64,000 nt of DNA from Algibacter_G agarivorans (GTDB lineage: Bacteria; Bacteroidota; Bacteroidia; Flavobacteriales; Flavobacteriaceae). Below are positions 36,281 through 45,647 of this stretch, piece after piece. Made by a program: the position numbers and the translations under genes. The stretch is taken from contig NZ_BAABJJ010000004.1 in the NCBI RefSeq assembly GCF_039543245.1, forward strand, positions 1 to 64,000, written 5' to 3'. Each line of letters opens with the position of its first letter. The stretch's first letter is position 1. The notes under the pieces were generated by a model. That model was not told the DNA's origin. It ran no database searches and was given only the letters and a program-made list of their open reading frames with translations.

Positions 36281-37531
36281 ATGAAAACATTAAACTCACT
36301 TTTTCTATTACCAATATTAGTAGGATTTCTTTTAATATCCTGTAAATCACAATCTCAAACTTTTCCTTTTATATTACCAAAAGAGAAACCAAACCAGCCA
36401 TTAAGCACCTCAATGCAACGTAATTATGATAATTATATGGCGCCAAGACCAGAAGACAACGAGCTTTATACGCAGTTTAAATATACCCAATTAAAAGGTT
36501 TGGATTACAGTAATCATGATGGTACGATAACGCGCCGTGACCCTTCCAAAGTCATTTTTGAAAATGGAAAATACTATGTTTGGTACACCCATAGACAAAC
36601 GCCCACGCCACCTAAGGGAGCAAAAATGGCCAACGATACCATTCCTTCTGCTGATTGGGATTTATCAGAAATTTGGTACGCTACCAGTACCGATGGTTTT
36701 ACTTGGAAAGAACAAGGAGTGGCTATTCCTAGACCGCCAAAACCAAATTTAGGGCATCGTTCTGTGGCTACTGCCGATATCTTAAAATGGAAAGGAAAAT
36801 TCTATATGTATTATCAAGGGTTTAGTGAAGCCAGTGGAACCCGAGGCGATGATTGTCCGGTTTTGGCTTCTTATGCCGATTCACCTGATGGTCCATGGAC
36901 AGCAGTCAATAAAATAATTATTCCCAACGGACCAAAAGACACTTGGGACCAATATTCCATTCACGACCCTTATCCATTAGTTTATAAAGATAAAATCTAT
37001 TTGTACTATAAATCTGATTTTGATGGGAATCCTGATTTAATTCGCATGCAAGGTTTAGCTACTGCTGACAATCCACTTGGCCCTTTTACAAAAAACCCAC
37101 TTAATCCTGTTTTAACTTCAGGACATGAAACCACGTTATTTCCGTTTGAAGAAGGTATTGCCGCACTAACCATTAAAGATGGCAACGAACATAAGACAAT
37201 TCAGTTTGCCAAAGACGGGATCAACTTTGAAATCGCTTCCATCGTTGAACTTATGCCCACTGCAGCTGGTCCGTACATCCCTGATGCGTTTACAAATACA
37301 AAAGACGGTAGAGGTATTACTTGGGGTATTTCACATTTTATCAACTACACCACTTGGTCTGAAAATCACGCCATTCTAGTACGTTTTGATTGTGATTTAA
37401 GTTTGGATATTGATGACCCTGAAATGAAAAAGCATCATGTGTATCATCGTCCTGATGTATATCTTTCGCAAGGTTTAAGCGAAAAACAAAGAGAACGTAT
37501 TTTAAAGGAAAATAATAAAGCGAAAAACTAA
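36281..37531 (+). CDS. GH117 alpha-1,3-(3,6-anhydro)-L-galactosidase
   Basis: 416 residues. Lipobox ends at Cys21 (LLISC). The protein is a five-bladed beta-propeller. Family features visible: ITRRDPS with the general base Asp87, GKYYVWYTHR, SIHDPYPLVYKDKIYLYYK and SGHETTLFPFEEG. It removes terminal 3,6-anhydro-L-galactose from neoagaro-oligosaccharides. It is the last plus-strand gene of the run and converges on a GH16 pseudogene. A second GH117 lies at 39950. The N-terminal segment RPEDNELYTQFKYTQLKG resembles the dimer-swap helix region of characterised family members. Confidence 0.93.
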   Translation: MKTLNSLFLLPILVGFLLISCKSQSQTFPFILPKEKPNQPLSTSMQRNYDNYMAPRPEDNELYTQFKYTQLKGLDYSNHDGTITRRDPSKVIFENGKYYVWYTHRQTPTPPKGAKMANDTIPSADWDLSEIWYATSTDGFTWKEQGVAIPRPPKPNLGHRSVATADILKWKGKFYMYYQGFSEASGTRGDDCPVLASYADSPDGPWTAVNKIIIPNGPKDTWDQYSIHDPYPLVYKDKIYLYYKSDFDGNPDLIRMQGLATADNPLGPFTKNPLNPVLTSGHETTLFPFEEGIAALTIKDGNEHKTIQFAKDGINFEIASIVELMPTAAGPYIPDAFTNTKDGRGITWGISHFINYTTWSENHAILVRFDCDLSLDIDDPEMKKHHVYHRPDVYLSQGLSEKQRERILKENNKAKN

Positions 37532-37541
37532 AAGTCAATAC

Positions 37542-38429
37542 CTATTGTTTCAACTTCCAAACCCTTACGAAATCAATGTCATAGGTTTTATTTAAGCGGT
37601 CATCATCAGGAAAAGCCTGTAGCCATTTATTGGATTCACTGTTGAAATTTATATAGAGGTCTTGATACCAATAGGTATTTGGTGATTCCCTAAAAAGAAC
37701 GCCATCCAAATACCATTTTAGGGAATCTTTGTTCCATTCCAAACCCCAAACATGAAATTCTTTTTGAAGCTCGAAAGGGATGAGGTGTTTTTTGCCAAAG
37801 GATTTTAGTTTATCGACGTTTCCTTTATCGAGAGGGGTTGAGAACACATGGAGGTTGGAAGTTAAATCATGACGGTTTGATTGGGCTCCAGAATTATTTT
37901 GCAGATATCAATCTCGGTTTTCCAATTGTCCTTAAACCACCAATTATAAAGCCAAAAACAAATTACCCAGGGCGCATCCATTAATTTAGCCCGCATTTCA
38001 AAATAGCCTTAGGTTATGTTTTTTACTAATAACCCAACCAACGCTATGGGTGTAGCCATTAATAGGCTCATTTAACTTATCTACACGTAATACTAAATGA
38101 CCGTTCTTTACAACTACATTTTTTGTATTTGCCATGGATGGTTTTCTACCCGGCCAAGTGGGGTTGGTGCCATGTCATTTTGTGGCATCTAATTCATTCC
38201 CATAAAACTCATCGGAAAATTCTTTTTGAAATATCCATAAATTATCCTTTTGATGGGATAGGGGAAGAGTGCTGTTGATGCGAATTGGTGCCTTATCGAA
38301 GTTTAGAGAGTCCGTAGGGTAATTAGCTGGTTTTGTTGAATCTTGCGCGTGCAATGCTATTCCGAATACAAAAAGAAAGATTGAAAATAAAAACCTCACG
38401 AACAACTTTTTAGTTTTAATCAAATTCAA
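37542..38429 (-). pseudogene. GH16 pseudogene (two frameshifts and a stop)
   Basis: The 5' piece (38429-38178) has a signal peptide (ending HAQ) and the start of a GH16 domain (FSDEFYGNELDATK), then a TGA at 38177-38175 where TGG (Trp) is expected. Reading on in frame gives THSVGWVISK; a frameshift follows near residues NLRLF, then MDAPWVICFWLYNWW, EIDIC, and a missing base just before the acid/base Glu. The 3' piece (37847-37542) is intact in its own frame and ends RVWKLKQ. It is most like the intact GH16 at 30730. The catalytic motif EIDIC-E is interrupted by the last frameshift. Confidence 0.93.
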
Positions 38430-38482
38430 AGTATCTAAATATACTGTTGCTTTTTTTAATTGATTTAATGGTTTTTTTAACC

Positions 38483-38529
38483 CAATAAAAAAGAATTACC
38501 ACTTTACCTTTAACAAGCAAAGTGGTAAT
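38483..38529 (-). terminator. Rho-independent terminator after the HYR-GH16 gene
   Basis: Perfect 11-bp arms (38495-38505 and 38519-38529) around a 13-base loop, followed on the minus strand by a T-rich tract (TTCTTTTTTATT). It lies a few bases beyond the stop codon of the GH16 at 38538. Confidence 0.85.
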
Positions 38530-38537
38530 ATTTCATA

Positions 38538-39725
38538 TTAGATGTTATCTAATTTCCAAGTTCTGATCCAATCGTACTTAGTGGTTAAATCATCAAATGA
38601 GCCTGTTGCAAAAATACTGCCTGCTTCATCTACAGGATTCCAATCATACGTTTCAATTGCCATTGTAATATGGCCTTCCAGATCAAAATCTGTTGGAGGC
38701 GTAATAGAATGCGTGTATTCTCCATCTAAATAGAATAAAATTTCAGTAGGGGATTTCCACCAACAGCCATATACAAAAAACCTAGAATTATTTTTTTCTG
38801 TCATTACCGTTTTAGCTGGTGATTGCATGGATTCATTTACCTCAGTATCACAATCTCTTTGATGCCTCCATGCATTTGAATGGTATGAGTTAGCCCAATC
38901 TGCAGCCCAGTTTGCGGTACCATCATGAACACGCCCCACACATTCTTGAATATCTAACTCTAATTTTCTAACTGGCCCAGTATTGCAATTTTGCTTAAAG
39001 GCAATCCAAAACGTAGAAGACATAATGGTTTTATTGGCTTTCATTCTACATTCATAATATTGTCCATATTTTGCAACTTCTTTTGAGCGTACAATGGCAC
39101 CTCCATGGGTGAATTCTATATTATTTACCGTTTTTGGTGCGGCAAACTTTTCAACGGTTATATTTAAATTGCCATCGCTAACGGTAACATTATCCGATTC
39201 AAATAGTCCTGGTGCTCTCCCAATCCAGTTAAACCCATCTGTAGAAGGGTTTCTGTGCCACTTATTATCATCAAAAGCAGTACCATCAAAATCATCGGAC
39301 ATATTATCGATTTTAGTCCATTTTTTGCCCGTTGGTGTTGGATCATTTCCAACAAAATAGGGGTTGTTACTCGATGGCGCATCTCTTGTTACAATCACAT
39401 CAAAGCTACAAGTAGCAGTATTGCCGGCAGCATCTTTTGCTTGAAACGTGTTTGTTGTGGTTCCAATAGAATACATTGCTCCAGAGGGTAACCCACTGGT
39501 TTGTACAACGGATGCACTAATATTATCTTGAGCAACAGGCGTGGTATAATCTACTTTGGCTTCATTCTCTGTAGCAGAAATAGAAACATTGATGCTTGCT
39601 TGACAATTAATAGTTGGGTTTTCTGTGTCGATAATTGGGTCATCTCCACCGCCATCACTACTACATGACGCCACTAAAAGCATTAATAATAAACTTGATG
39701 CGTAAACTAAATTCTTTTTTATCAT
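38538..39725 (-). CDS. GH16 beta-porphyranase-like lipoprotein with HYR-like domain
   Basis: 395 residues from the ATG at 39725, which gives a lipobox ending at Cys21 (LLVASC) followed by SSDGGGDD, a surface-export type signal. Residues about 36-115 form a HYR/Ig-like domain (ENPTINCQ start, KDAAGNTATCSF end). The GH16 domain follows with porphyranase-type blocks WIGRAPGLF, FTHGGAIVRSK, MKANKTIMSSTFW and catalytic E256-L-D-I-Q-E261. It should be a cell-surface endo-porphyranase. A longer reading to 39770 would only add residues before the signal. A terminator follows the gene. Confidence 0.92.
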   Translation of the reverse strand: MIKKNLVYASSLLLMLLVASCSSDGGGDDPIIDTENPTINCQASINVSISATENEAKVDYTTPVAQDNISASVVQTSGLPSGAMYSIGTTTNTFQAKDAAGNTATCSFDVIVTRDAPSSNNPYFVGNDPTPTGKKWTKIDNMSDDFDGTAFDDNKWHRNPSTDGFNWIGRAPGLFESDNVTVSDGNLNITVEKFAAPKTVNNIEFTHGGAIVRSKEVAKYGQYYECRMKANKTIMSSTFWIAFKQNCNTGPVRKLELDIQECVGRVHDGTANWAADWANSYHSNAWRHQRDCDTEVNESMQSPAKTVMTEKNNSRFFVYGCWWKSPTEILFYLDGEYTHSITPPTDFDLEGHITMAIETYDWNPVDEAGSIFATGSFDDLTTKYDWIRTWKLDNI

Positions 39726-39949
39726 AATTATTTTTTCTGTATGTTGAATAAGCTTGTTATTACAAATCAAAAGTATGTTTTAAACGCATGACTGTAGGAA
39801 ACAGAAAATCTAAAATGTAAAACAAATGGCTTTTTTTCTCTTTGAACAAAAACATTTATCAACAAAAGCTGTTCCTTCTTATAGAAATATTGTAAAAGTG
39901 ATTGAATTTTGCCTATATCAATTAGTTTTTCAACAATAAGAATTTTAAT

Positions 39950-41158
39950 TTATTCTACACCTTTCGCTTTATGTTGTCGCATTCTCCACGTTTTAAAACC
40001 TCTAATATATTGGTAGTCAGAATTTTTATATTGATGAGTTAAACCCCAACGTAAAATTTCTGTAGGTTCTTTTTCATTGTCTGCGGTTCGGTCTAAACCA
40101 ATAGCGTGAGGTGCCCCTTTTATAACTGATTTTATTTCGAAATTAATGCCGTCTGGCGACCATTGGACTGTGTTTTTTTCAGGGCCATCTGTTGTGATCA
40201 GAGCCGCTATTCCTCCATCGTATGGCCAAACACAGATTTCGTGTCCACTATTTGAAATCGGGTTATATTCAGATTTTACATAAGGACCTTTTGGGTTGTC
40301 TGCAATGGCAACACCATGACGTATTTGACGGCCACCAAATGTGATAGCTTCTCCCATTTGTTCTCCTTTATAATACAAATAGAACTTCCCGTTAAAAGGA
40401 ACGATACAAGGATCGTGTACTTTATGACTATCAAAATCACCTTTCTTTTCTACTGCGAAACGATCTTGTTTTTCGCCTTTCCAAATGCCATTATCTGCTG
40501 GACTTAAAATAGGTTCTTTGCTTTTTGTCCAAGGGCCATTTGGCGAGTTGGACCATACTAAGCCTACTTGATTTTTTACTCTTACATTATAAGGATTTTT
40601 TACTGTTTGATAACATAAGTAATATATACCTTCATGTTCCATAATTTCTACTGTAAATACAGATCTATCATCATATTCGCCAGCTTTTCCTCTAGCAACA
40701 GCTAACCCTTCTTCTTTCCAAGTTAAACCATCTTCAGAAGTTGCGTACCAAATATCACATCTATCCCACGGAAATACTTTGTCTTTAACAACATCTCCAC
40801 CAAAACCTTGTGATGGTCCAACACTTCTACTATACCAAACGTAGTATTTACCATCATGTTTAATTAAAGCACTTGGATCCCGTCGCACAACACCTTCTTC
40901 ATAGGCTAAATCCCCTTTTAAATCGTGCATTGAGTATTCAAAAAACCATTCATTTCCTAAATTAGGACCCCATTTTAAGGCACGTTTGGAAGCAGCACTT
41001 AATTTATTTTTATTAGTAATTCCTAGAAAATCTTGTTGATCATCTGTTATTTCAATGTCTTGAGTTGTTTCTTTGATATTTTCTTTATTGGTTTCTGTTT
41101 TACAAGCTAAAAAGCTTACTAATAGAAATATACTTAATATATAAAATTTTGTTTTCAT
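39950..41158 (-). CDS. GH117 alpha-1,3-(3,6-anhydro)-L-galactosidase, second copy
   Basis: 402 residues. Lipobox ends at Cys19 (FLACK). Beta-propeller motifs: VVRRDPS with general base Asp94, GKYYVWYSRS, HKVHDPCIVPFNGKFYLYYK, SGHEICVWPYDGG. It diverges clearly from the GH117 at 36281, suggesting a different oligosaccharide preference (for example methylated or sulfated neighbours). It is 17 bases downstream of the RhaT-like transporter gene, so released anhydro-L-galactose could be imported by that transporter. The 224 bases between its stop and the HYR-GH16 start hold no supported feature. Confidence 0.92.
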   Translation of the reverse strand: MKTKFYILSIFLLVSFLACKTETNKENIKETTQDIEITDDQQDFLGITNKNKLSAASKRALKWGPNLGNEWFFEYSMHDLKGDLAYEEGVVRRDPSALIKHDGKYYVWYSRSVGPSQGFGGDVVKDKVFPWDRCDIWYATSEDGLTWKEEGLAVARGKAGEYDDRSVFTVEIMEHEGIYYLCYQTVKNPYNVRVKNQVGLVWSNSPNGPWTKSKEPILSPADNGIWKGEKQDRFAVEKKGDFDSHKVHDPCIVPFNGKFYLYYKGEQMGEAITFGGRQIRHGVAIADNPKGPYVKSEYNPISNSGHEICVWPYDGGIAALITTDGPEKNTVQWSPDGINFEIKSVIKGAPHAIGLDRTADNEKEPTEILRWGLTHQYKNSDYQYIRGFKTWRMRQHKAKGVE

Positions 41159-41175
41159 CTCTTTTTTTTATTGTT

Positions 41176-42189
41176 TTATGAGATTCCGTTACCAACTGCT
41201 ATTATTATAATTCCAATGATCATACATGCTAAACTTAAATATAAATAGTTTTTAGCTTTTGAAGACGCGTTAATCCATTCTTTGGTTACAATACCGCTCA
41301 CAATGGCTGTAGCAACACAAGATGTGTTAAAAATGGCATAACCAACAGTGTTTCCAATTTCACCTAATTTGAATGCGGCAAATGCGAATAGGGCAGAGGC
41401 GGCATAGTGAAAAATAGCCATAATCAAAATTAGGGTAAAATTTTTACCAAAACTTGGTGTTTTAAATTCTGCCCAAGCATTTTTAGCTGATAATTGCCAT
41501 GCAAAATAAAGTGCCATTACAATACCTCCACTTATAAATATGGGGAACATAACACCAACGGCTGTAACCCATTCTGCATTTCCGGCTGCTTGACAAGCTT
41601 CATGGATAGAAGGTCTGCCCACAGCATTGGCATAACTAAAACCAGTAGCTAATAGACCGCCAACAACGGCAATGGTGATACCTTTAACCATAGCACCTTT
41701 TTCTTTTTTGCTTTGGCCAGATTCTAATTCATCCAGTTCTCTGGTAATTCCAGCCTGACCGTTAAAAAGCACACCTAATAATACAACAAAAATACCTGCG
41801 AGAACGGTTAGAAAAACATTTTTTGGAGGTAAACCTTCTACAACAAATGGCAATATTGAGCCGACTAAAATAACGGTTCCAATAAATATAGAAAAACCTA
41901 ATGATAGTCCGATATGATTGATGGCTTTGCCCCACATCATTACACCTACACCCCACAAGACGCTTGCGGCAGCCATTTTGAATAAAATATCTGTTGGTAC
42001 AGCGGCAAATACGTTGCTAAAATCTTTGATTAGAGTTAATGATGCTACTATAGGTACTAAAAACATAGTCAACATGAAGAATAACCCCCAAGTATTTTCG
42101 AATTTAAAATCTTTAGTAAACTTTTCTGGTAAGGCATATAAGCCCAACATAAGACCTGCTCCTACCGCTAATACAATTCCTTCAATCAT
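41176..42189 (-). CDS. RhaT-type sugar:H+ symporter
   Basis: 337 residues with about ten hydrophobic segments. GAGLMLGLYALPEKF at the N-terminus, GVGVMMWGKAINHIG and the C-terminal FNTSCVATAIVSGIVTKEW are typical of the L-rhamnose transporter (drug/metabolite superfamily). It sits between GH117 and aldose epimerase genes in the anhydro-L-galactose cluster, so its inferred cargo is a monosaccharide from agar such as 3,6-anhydro-L-galactose or galactose. L-rhamnose is not excluded. Confidence 0.88.
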   Translation of the reverse strand: MIEGIVLAVGAGLMLGLYALPEKFTKDFKFENTWGLFFMLTMFLVPIVASLTLIKDFSNVFAAVPTDILFKMAAASVLWGVGVMMWGKAINHIGLSLGFSIFIGTVILVGSILPFVVEGLPPKNVFLTVLAGIFVVLLGVLFNGQAGITRELDELESGQSKKEKGAMVKGITIAVVGGLLATGFSYANAVGRPSIHEACQAAGNAEWVTAVGVMFPIFISGGIVMALYFAWQLSAKNAWAEFKTPSFGKNFTLILIMAIFHYAASALFAFAAFKLGEIGNTVGYAIFNTSCVATAIVSGIVTKEWINASSKAKNYLYLSLACMIIGIIIIAVGNGIS

Positions 42190-42219
42190 AATTATTTAGT
42201 TTTTAGTTAGTATAAATGT

Positions 42220-43266
42220 TTACCAGTTAAATTTAAACTGTGTAGTACTTTTAAATGTTTCACCCGTCTTGGTTATTGACTTTGGTGAGTTTTCAATGTT
42301 TGGTCCGTTTGGGTAACGGTGTGTTTCGCAACAAAACCCTCTATATTTTCCATATTGCTGACCGTTTTCACGTTTAATAGCATCAGATGTATATTTTCCT
42401 GTGTATAACAACATACAGGGTTCAGTTGTTGAAACTGTTAAAGATCTTCCAGAATCTGGACAATTAACTTTTGCTGATTCTATGAAGTCCGCGCTTTCAT
42501 TATCTAAAATATAGAAATTTTCAAAGCCATCACCCATACCCTCATGAGCATCACCAATTCGTTTTGGTTGACGCATATCATCAGCAGCTCCTTCAACATT
42601 AACAACTTCCCCAGTAGCGGCTCCAGTATCATCACAATCTAACTTTTTATTCGCATTAACTTGTGCTAAATGACATTCTACATTTGAATGAAATGCATTT
42701 AAGTTGAAATACGTATGATTTGTTAATGATAGTGGAGTATCCGCATCCGGCGTTGCTACATAATCAATATTTAATTCATTATTATCAGTTAAAGTAAATG
42801 TTACTTCAACATCAACATTACCTGGAAAACCTTCTTCTAAGTCTTTACTCCTTAAAGACATTTTTACTGCAGAACCTTTTTCATTCTCAAAAGTTTCAGC
42901 ACTCCAAATCTTTTTATCAAATCCAACGGCTCCGCCATGTAAGTTGTTAGGTCCACAGTTATCTGCTAATTGATAGTCTTTTCCATTTAATGAAAACTTA
43001 GCATCTTTTATTTGAGAACAATATCTACCTACTGTACCTCCAAAATAAGGTGCATTTTCAACATAATCCTCCCCAAAATATCCATCAAGAGTATCAAATC
43101 CACAAGCTATATTTTCAATATTGCCTTTACTATCTGGAACTTTTATTGTAGTAATAGTAGCTCCGTAGTTAGTAATTTCAACTTCAATACCATTAACGTT
43201 TTTCAAAGTATACGCTTTGATTTGAACTTCATTATAAACTCCAAAATCTTTTATTTCTATTTGCAT
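42220..43266 (-). CDS. galM: Aldose 1-epimerase (galactose mutarotase)
   Basis: 348 residues, cytosolic, no signal peptide. The family blocks are present: NYGATITTIKVPD, GRYCSQIKDAKFSLNG, LHGG with the catalytic His region, LTNHTYFNL with the second His, and CCETHRYPNGPN with the catalytic Glu. It interconverts anomers of galactose or a related sugar. It is 30 bases upstream of the RhaT-like gene and 7 bases downstream of a GH16 gene, so it likely belongs to the agar operon. Confidence 0.92.
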   Translation of the reverse strand: MQIEIKDFGVYNEVQIKAYTLKNVNGIEVEITNYGATITTIKVPDSKGNIENIACGFDTLDGYFGEDYVENAPYFGGTVGRYCSQIKDAKFSLNGKDYQLADNCGPNNLHGGAVGFDKKIWSAETFENEKGSAVKMSLRSKDLEEGFPGNVDVEVTFTLTDNNELNIDYVATPDADTPLSLTNHTYFNLNAFHSNVECHLAQVNANKKLDCDDTGAATGEVVNVEGAADDMRQPKRIGDAHEGMGDGFENFYILDNESADFIESAKVNCPDSGRSLTVSTTEPCMLLYTGKYTSDAIKRENGQQYGKYRGFCCETHRYPNGPNIENSPKSITKTGETFKSTTQFKFNW

Positions 43267-43273
43267 ATCTGTC

Positions 43274-44530
43274 TTATTTATTTTCCAGTTTCCATGTTCT
43301 TACCCAATCTATACGCATGGTATTGATGGTGTTATCTCCCAAATCAGACTTTGGAGGAAGTCCTCCCAACCAATCTGCCTGATTAGTCCATAAATCAAAA
43401 ATGATCTCTAAATCTCTGGTAAATTCTCTATCATACGTTTTATCATCCCAATGTTCTCCTACTACAATACTCCCCGCTGGTTCTCCATCAAGGTAAAACT
43501 GAACATTCTTAGAATCTTTCCACCAAGCTCCGTAAATATGATAATCTTCATTCCACCCTTTATTCTTTAACGGATTTGTCGATGATAAATCTGCTCTATA
43601 GAAATCTCCTCCATGTCTAATCCAGTTTGGAGTTTCATTTTCATCTACCTGATGATAATGAGATTTCATTTTACTCGGAAAATCATCGGCAGAACAATTT
43701 GTGCAAGTTGGTTTAGAATTATTCTCTATAATATCTATTTCATCTCTGTTATCAGCATTTCCATTATTTAACCAATACGTATTGAAAGCAGAAATATGAG
43801 CTGTTTTTATACGCGCTTCCGTATAGATTGGATATTTAACTTTCTTCACAGAATGAATTCTTGCCGTTTGAAACCATCTATCATCAGCATTGTTCTCGTT
43901 TAAAGTTGCTTTAATCCATAAGTTACCATCAGCAACTCCAGAATTGGCACTATTATGTGTCATAAAAACTGGTGGGTCATAGTTCCATGTTGATTTATAC
44001 CATTTCCCAGGATTCCATGCATCAAACTCATCAGAATGATCTTCAGACTTCACCCATTGTTTATCTGAAGGTGTTGTATTCTCAATGGAAACAAATGAGG
44101 GGAAGTTAGGATCCATATTTTGAAAAGCTGAACTTGTTGGCAAAAATTTGTTTATAGTAATTGTTACCGTTGCCGTGGCTTTATCTCCATCTGAATCAGA
44201 TAGTTCATATTTAAAACTATCATCTCCAAAATAATCTGCATTCGGAACATACTCAAAAATACCGTCGCTTATCTCGGTTACCAAACCATTTTCTGGGTTT
44301 GTCGATATTTTATAATTATCCGAGTCTCCTCCATCATCACCTAACGAATCGTTTGTAGAAACATCTATTTGATTATCAGTTCCTGACGCACTATTTTCTT
44401 CTACCACTAAGGTGTCGTTAATTGCTGTTGGCTTATGATCTACAACTTCATCGGACGAAGAAGAACTACTACAAGAAACAAAGGCTATTAAACTTAATAA
44501 AACACCTACTTTTTTAAAATAACTATACAT
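43274..44530 (-). CDS. GH16 agarase-like lipoprotein with cadherin-like repeat
   Basis: 418 residues. Lipobox ends at Cys20 (FVSC) followed by a Ser/Asp stretch. Residues about 33-128 are a cadherin/Ig-like unit of the type AINDTLVVEENS...YVPNADYFGDDSFKYELSD. The GH16 domain begins about residue 158, with catalytic E264-I-D-I-I-E269 and a final IDWVRTWKLENK strand. The loops (DFYRADLSSTN, KNKGWNEDYH) resemble beta-agarase D-type enzymes. Probably a cell-surface endo-beta-agarase. It is followed by galM and RhaT-like genes and preceded by the cycloisomerase gene. Confidence 0.9.
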   Translation of the reverse strand: MYSYFKKVGVLLSLIAFVSCSSSSSSDEVVDHKPTAINDTLVVEENSASGTDNQIDVSTNDSLGDDGGDSDNYKISTNPENGLVTEISDGIFEYVPNADYFGDDSFKYELSDSDGDKATATVTITINKFLPTSSAFQNMDPNFPSFVSIENTTPSDKQWVKSEDHSDEFDAWNPGKWYKSTWNYDPPVFMTHNSANSGVADGNLWIKATLNENNADDRWFQTARIHSVKKVKYPIYTEARIKTAHISAFNTYWLNNGNADNRDEIDIIENNSKPTCTNCSADDFPSKMKSHYHQVDENETPNWIRHGGDFYRADLSSTNPLKNKGWNEDYHIYGAWWKDSKNVQFYLDGEPAGSIVVGEHWDDKTYDREFTRDLEIIFDLWTNQADWLGGLPPKSDLGDNTINTMRIDWVRTWKLENK

Positions 44531-44555
44531 ACTTACTAACTTTATTAAAATTATA

Positions 44556-45647
44556 TTAATGCTGAAATGGTTTTAATTTTTCCCAGTTGAATATAACCCC
44601 AACACCTGGATAATCAGGAGCGACTGCCCTATGGTTTTCAACCACCAAAGGTCTTGTCGTGTATTCGTCAATTGGGAAACTGTGTACTTCTAACCATCCT
44701 GAATTTGGTTGGGAGGATACTAAACTAACGTGCAATTCCTGCATGCCATGAGAACAGGCAGGGATACCATGTTTATCGGCTAATCGGGCCGCAGCCAACC
44801 ACCCTGTTACACCGCCACAGTTGGATGCATCTGGTTGTACAAAAGACAGTTTTGCTTGGTCAAACGCATACTCAAATTCATGAATAGTATGTAGGTTTTC
44901 ACCCATTGCTAAAGGAAAACCTGTAGCATCAGCTATTTCTCCAAACCCTTTATAATTATCTGGAATAATAGGTTCTTCAAACCAAGTAATATCATATTGT
45001 TTAAAACCTTCTATAGCTTTAATCGCTTTTTCAACTGTCATAGAATAATTGGCATCCACCATAAAGGTTACATCTGGACCAATATATTCTCGAACAGCTT
45101 TTATTCGCTCTAAATCTTCTTCAAGATTCTCACGACCTATTTTAATTTTTACTGCATTGAAACCTCTTGCTAAGTATCCTTTCATATTATCCAATAATTT
45201 TTCAATTGGAAACATTAAATCAATACCACCACAATAGGCTTTACAAGTATTACCGTGTCCACCAGCCATTTTCCATAAAGGTTGGTTCGCCTTTTTACAA
45301 CGAATATCCCATAAAGCAATATCAACTGCAGAAATAGCAAAAGAAGCAATACCTCCACGACCTACATAATGTACATGCCATTCTAGAAAGTCATAAATAC
45401 CTTCAACATCAGTACCATCTTTTCCAATTAAAGCATCAGCAAAATCATGCTCAACCATAGCTTTAATTGCAAAACCACCTTTTCCACCGGTATAAGTGTA
45501 ACCAGTACCCTCGCTACCATCTTCAAGGATTATGGTTACTGTAACTAACTCAAAATGGTAGTGATCTCCATGTTTAGCATCAGACATTACTTCTGGTAAT
45601 GGCACTGTAAAAAGGCGCGTTTTTACACTTGAGATTTTTGTACTCAT
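44556..45647 (-). CDS. 3,6-anhydro-L-galactonate cycloisomerase-like enolase-superfamily enzyme
   Basis: 363 residues of the mandelate racemase/enolase superfamily. The capping domain is at the N-terminus; the barrel has VKIKIGR (Lys pair), MVDANYS (Asp metal ligand), FEEPIIP (Glu), MGENLHT (Glu), and SHGMQELHVS near the C-terminus. These enzymes open the anhydro ring of 3,6-anhydro-L-galactonate to 2-keto-3-deoxy-L-galactonate. Its ATG overlaps the TAA of the aldehyde dehydrogenase gene (TAATG at 45645-45649), giving direct coupling of two consecutive steps. Cytosolic. Confidence 0.9.
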   Translation of the reverse strand: MSTKISSVKTRLFTVPLPEVMSDAKHGDHYHFELVTVTIILEDGSEGTGYTYTGGKGGFAIKAMVEHDFADALIGKDGTDVEGIYDFLEWHVHYVGRGGIASFAISAVDIALWDIRCKKANQPLWKMAGGHGNTCKAYCGGIDLMFPIEKLLDNMKGYLARGFNAVKIKIGRENLEEDLERIKAVREYIGPDVTFMVDANYSMTVEKAIKAIEGFKQYDITWFEEPIIPDNYKGFGEIADATGFPLAMGENLHTIHEFEYAFDQAKLSFVQPDASNCGGVTGWLAAARLADKHGIPACSHGMQELHVSLVSSQPNSGWLEVHSFPIDEYTTRPLVVENHRAVAPDYPGVGVIFNWEKLKPFQH

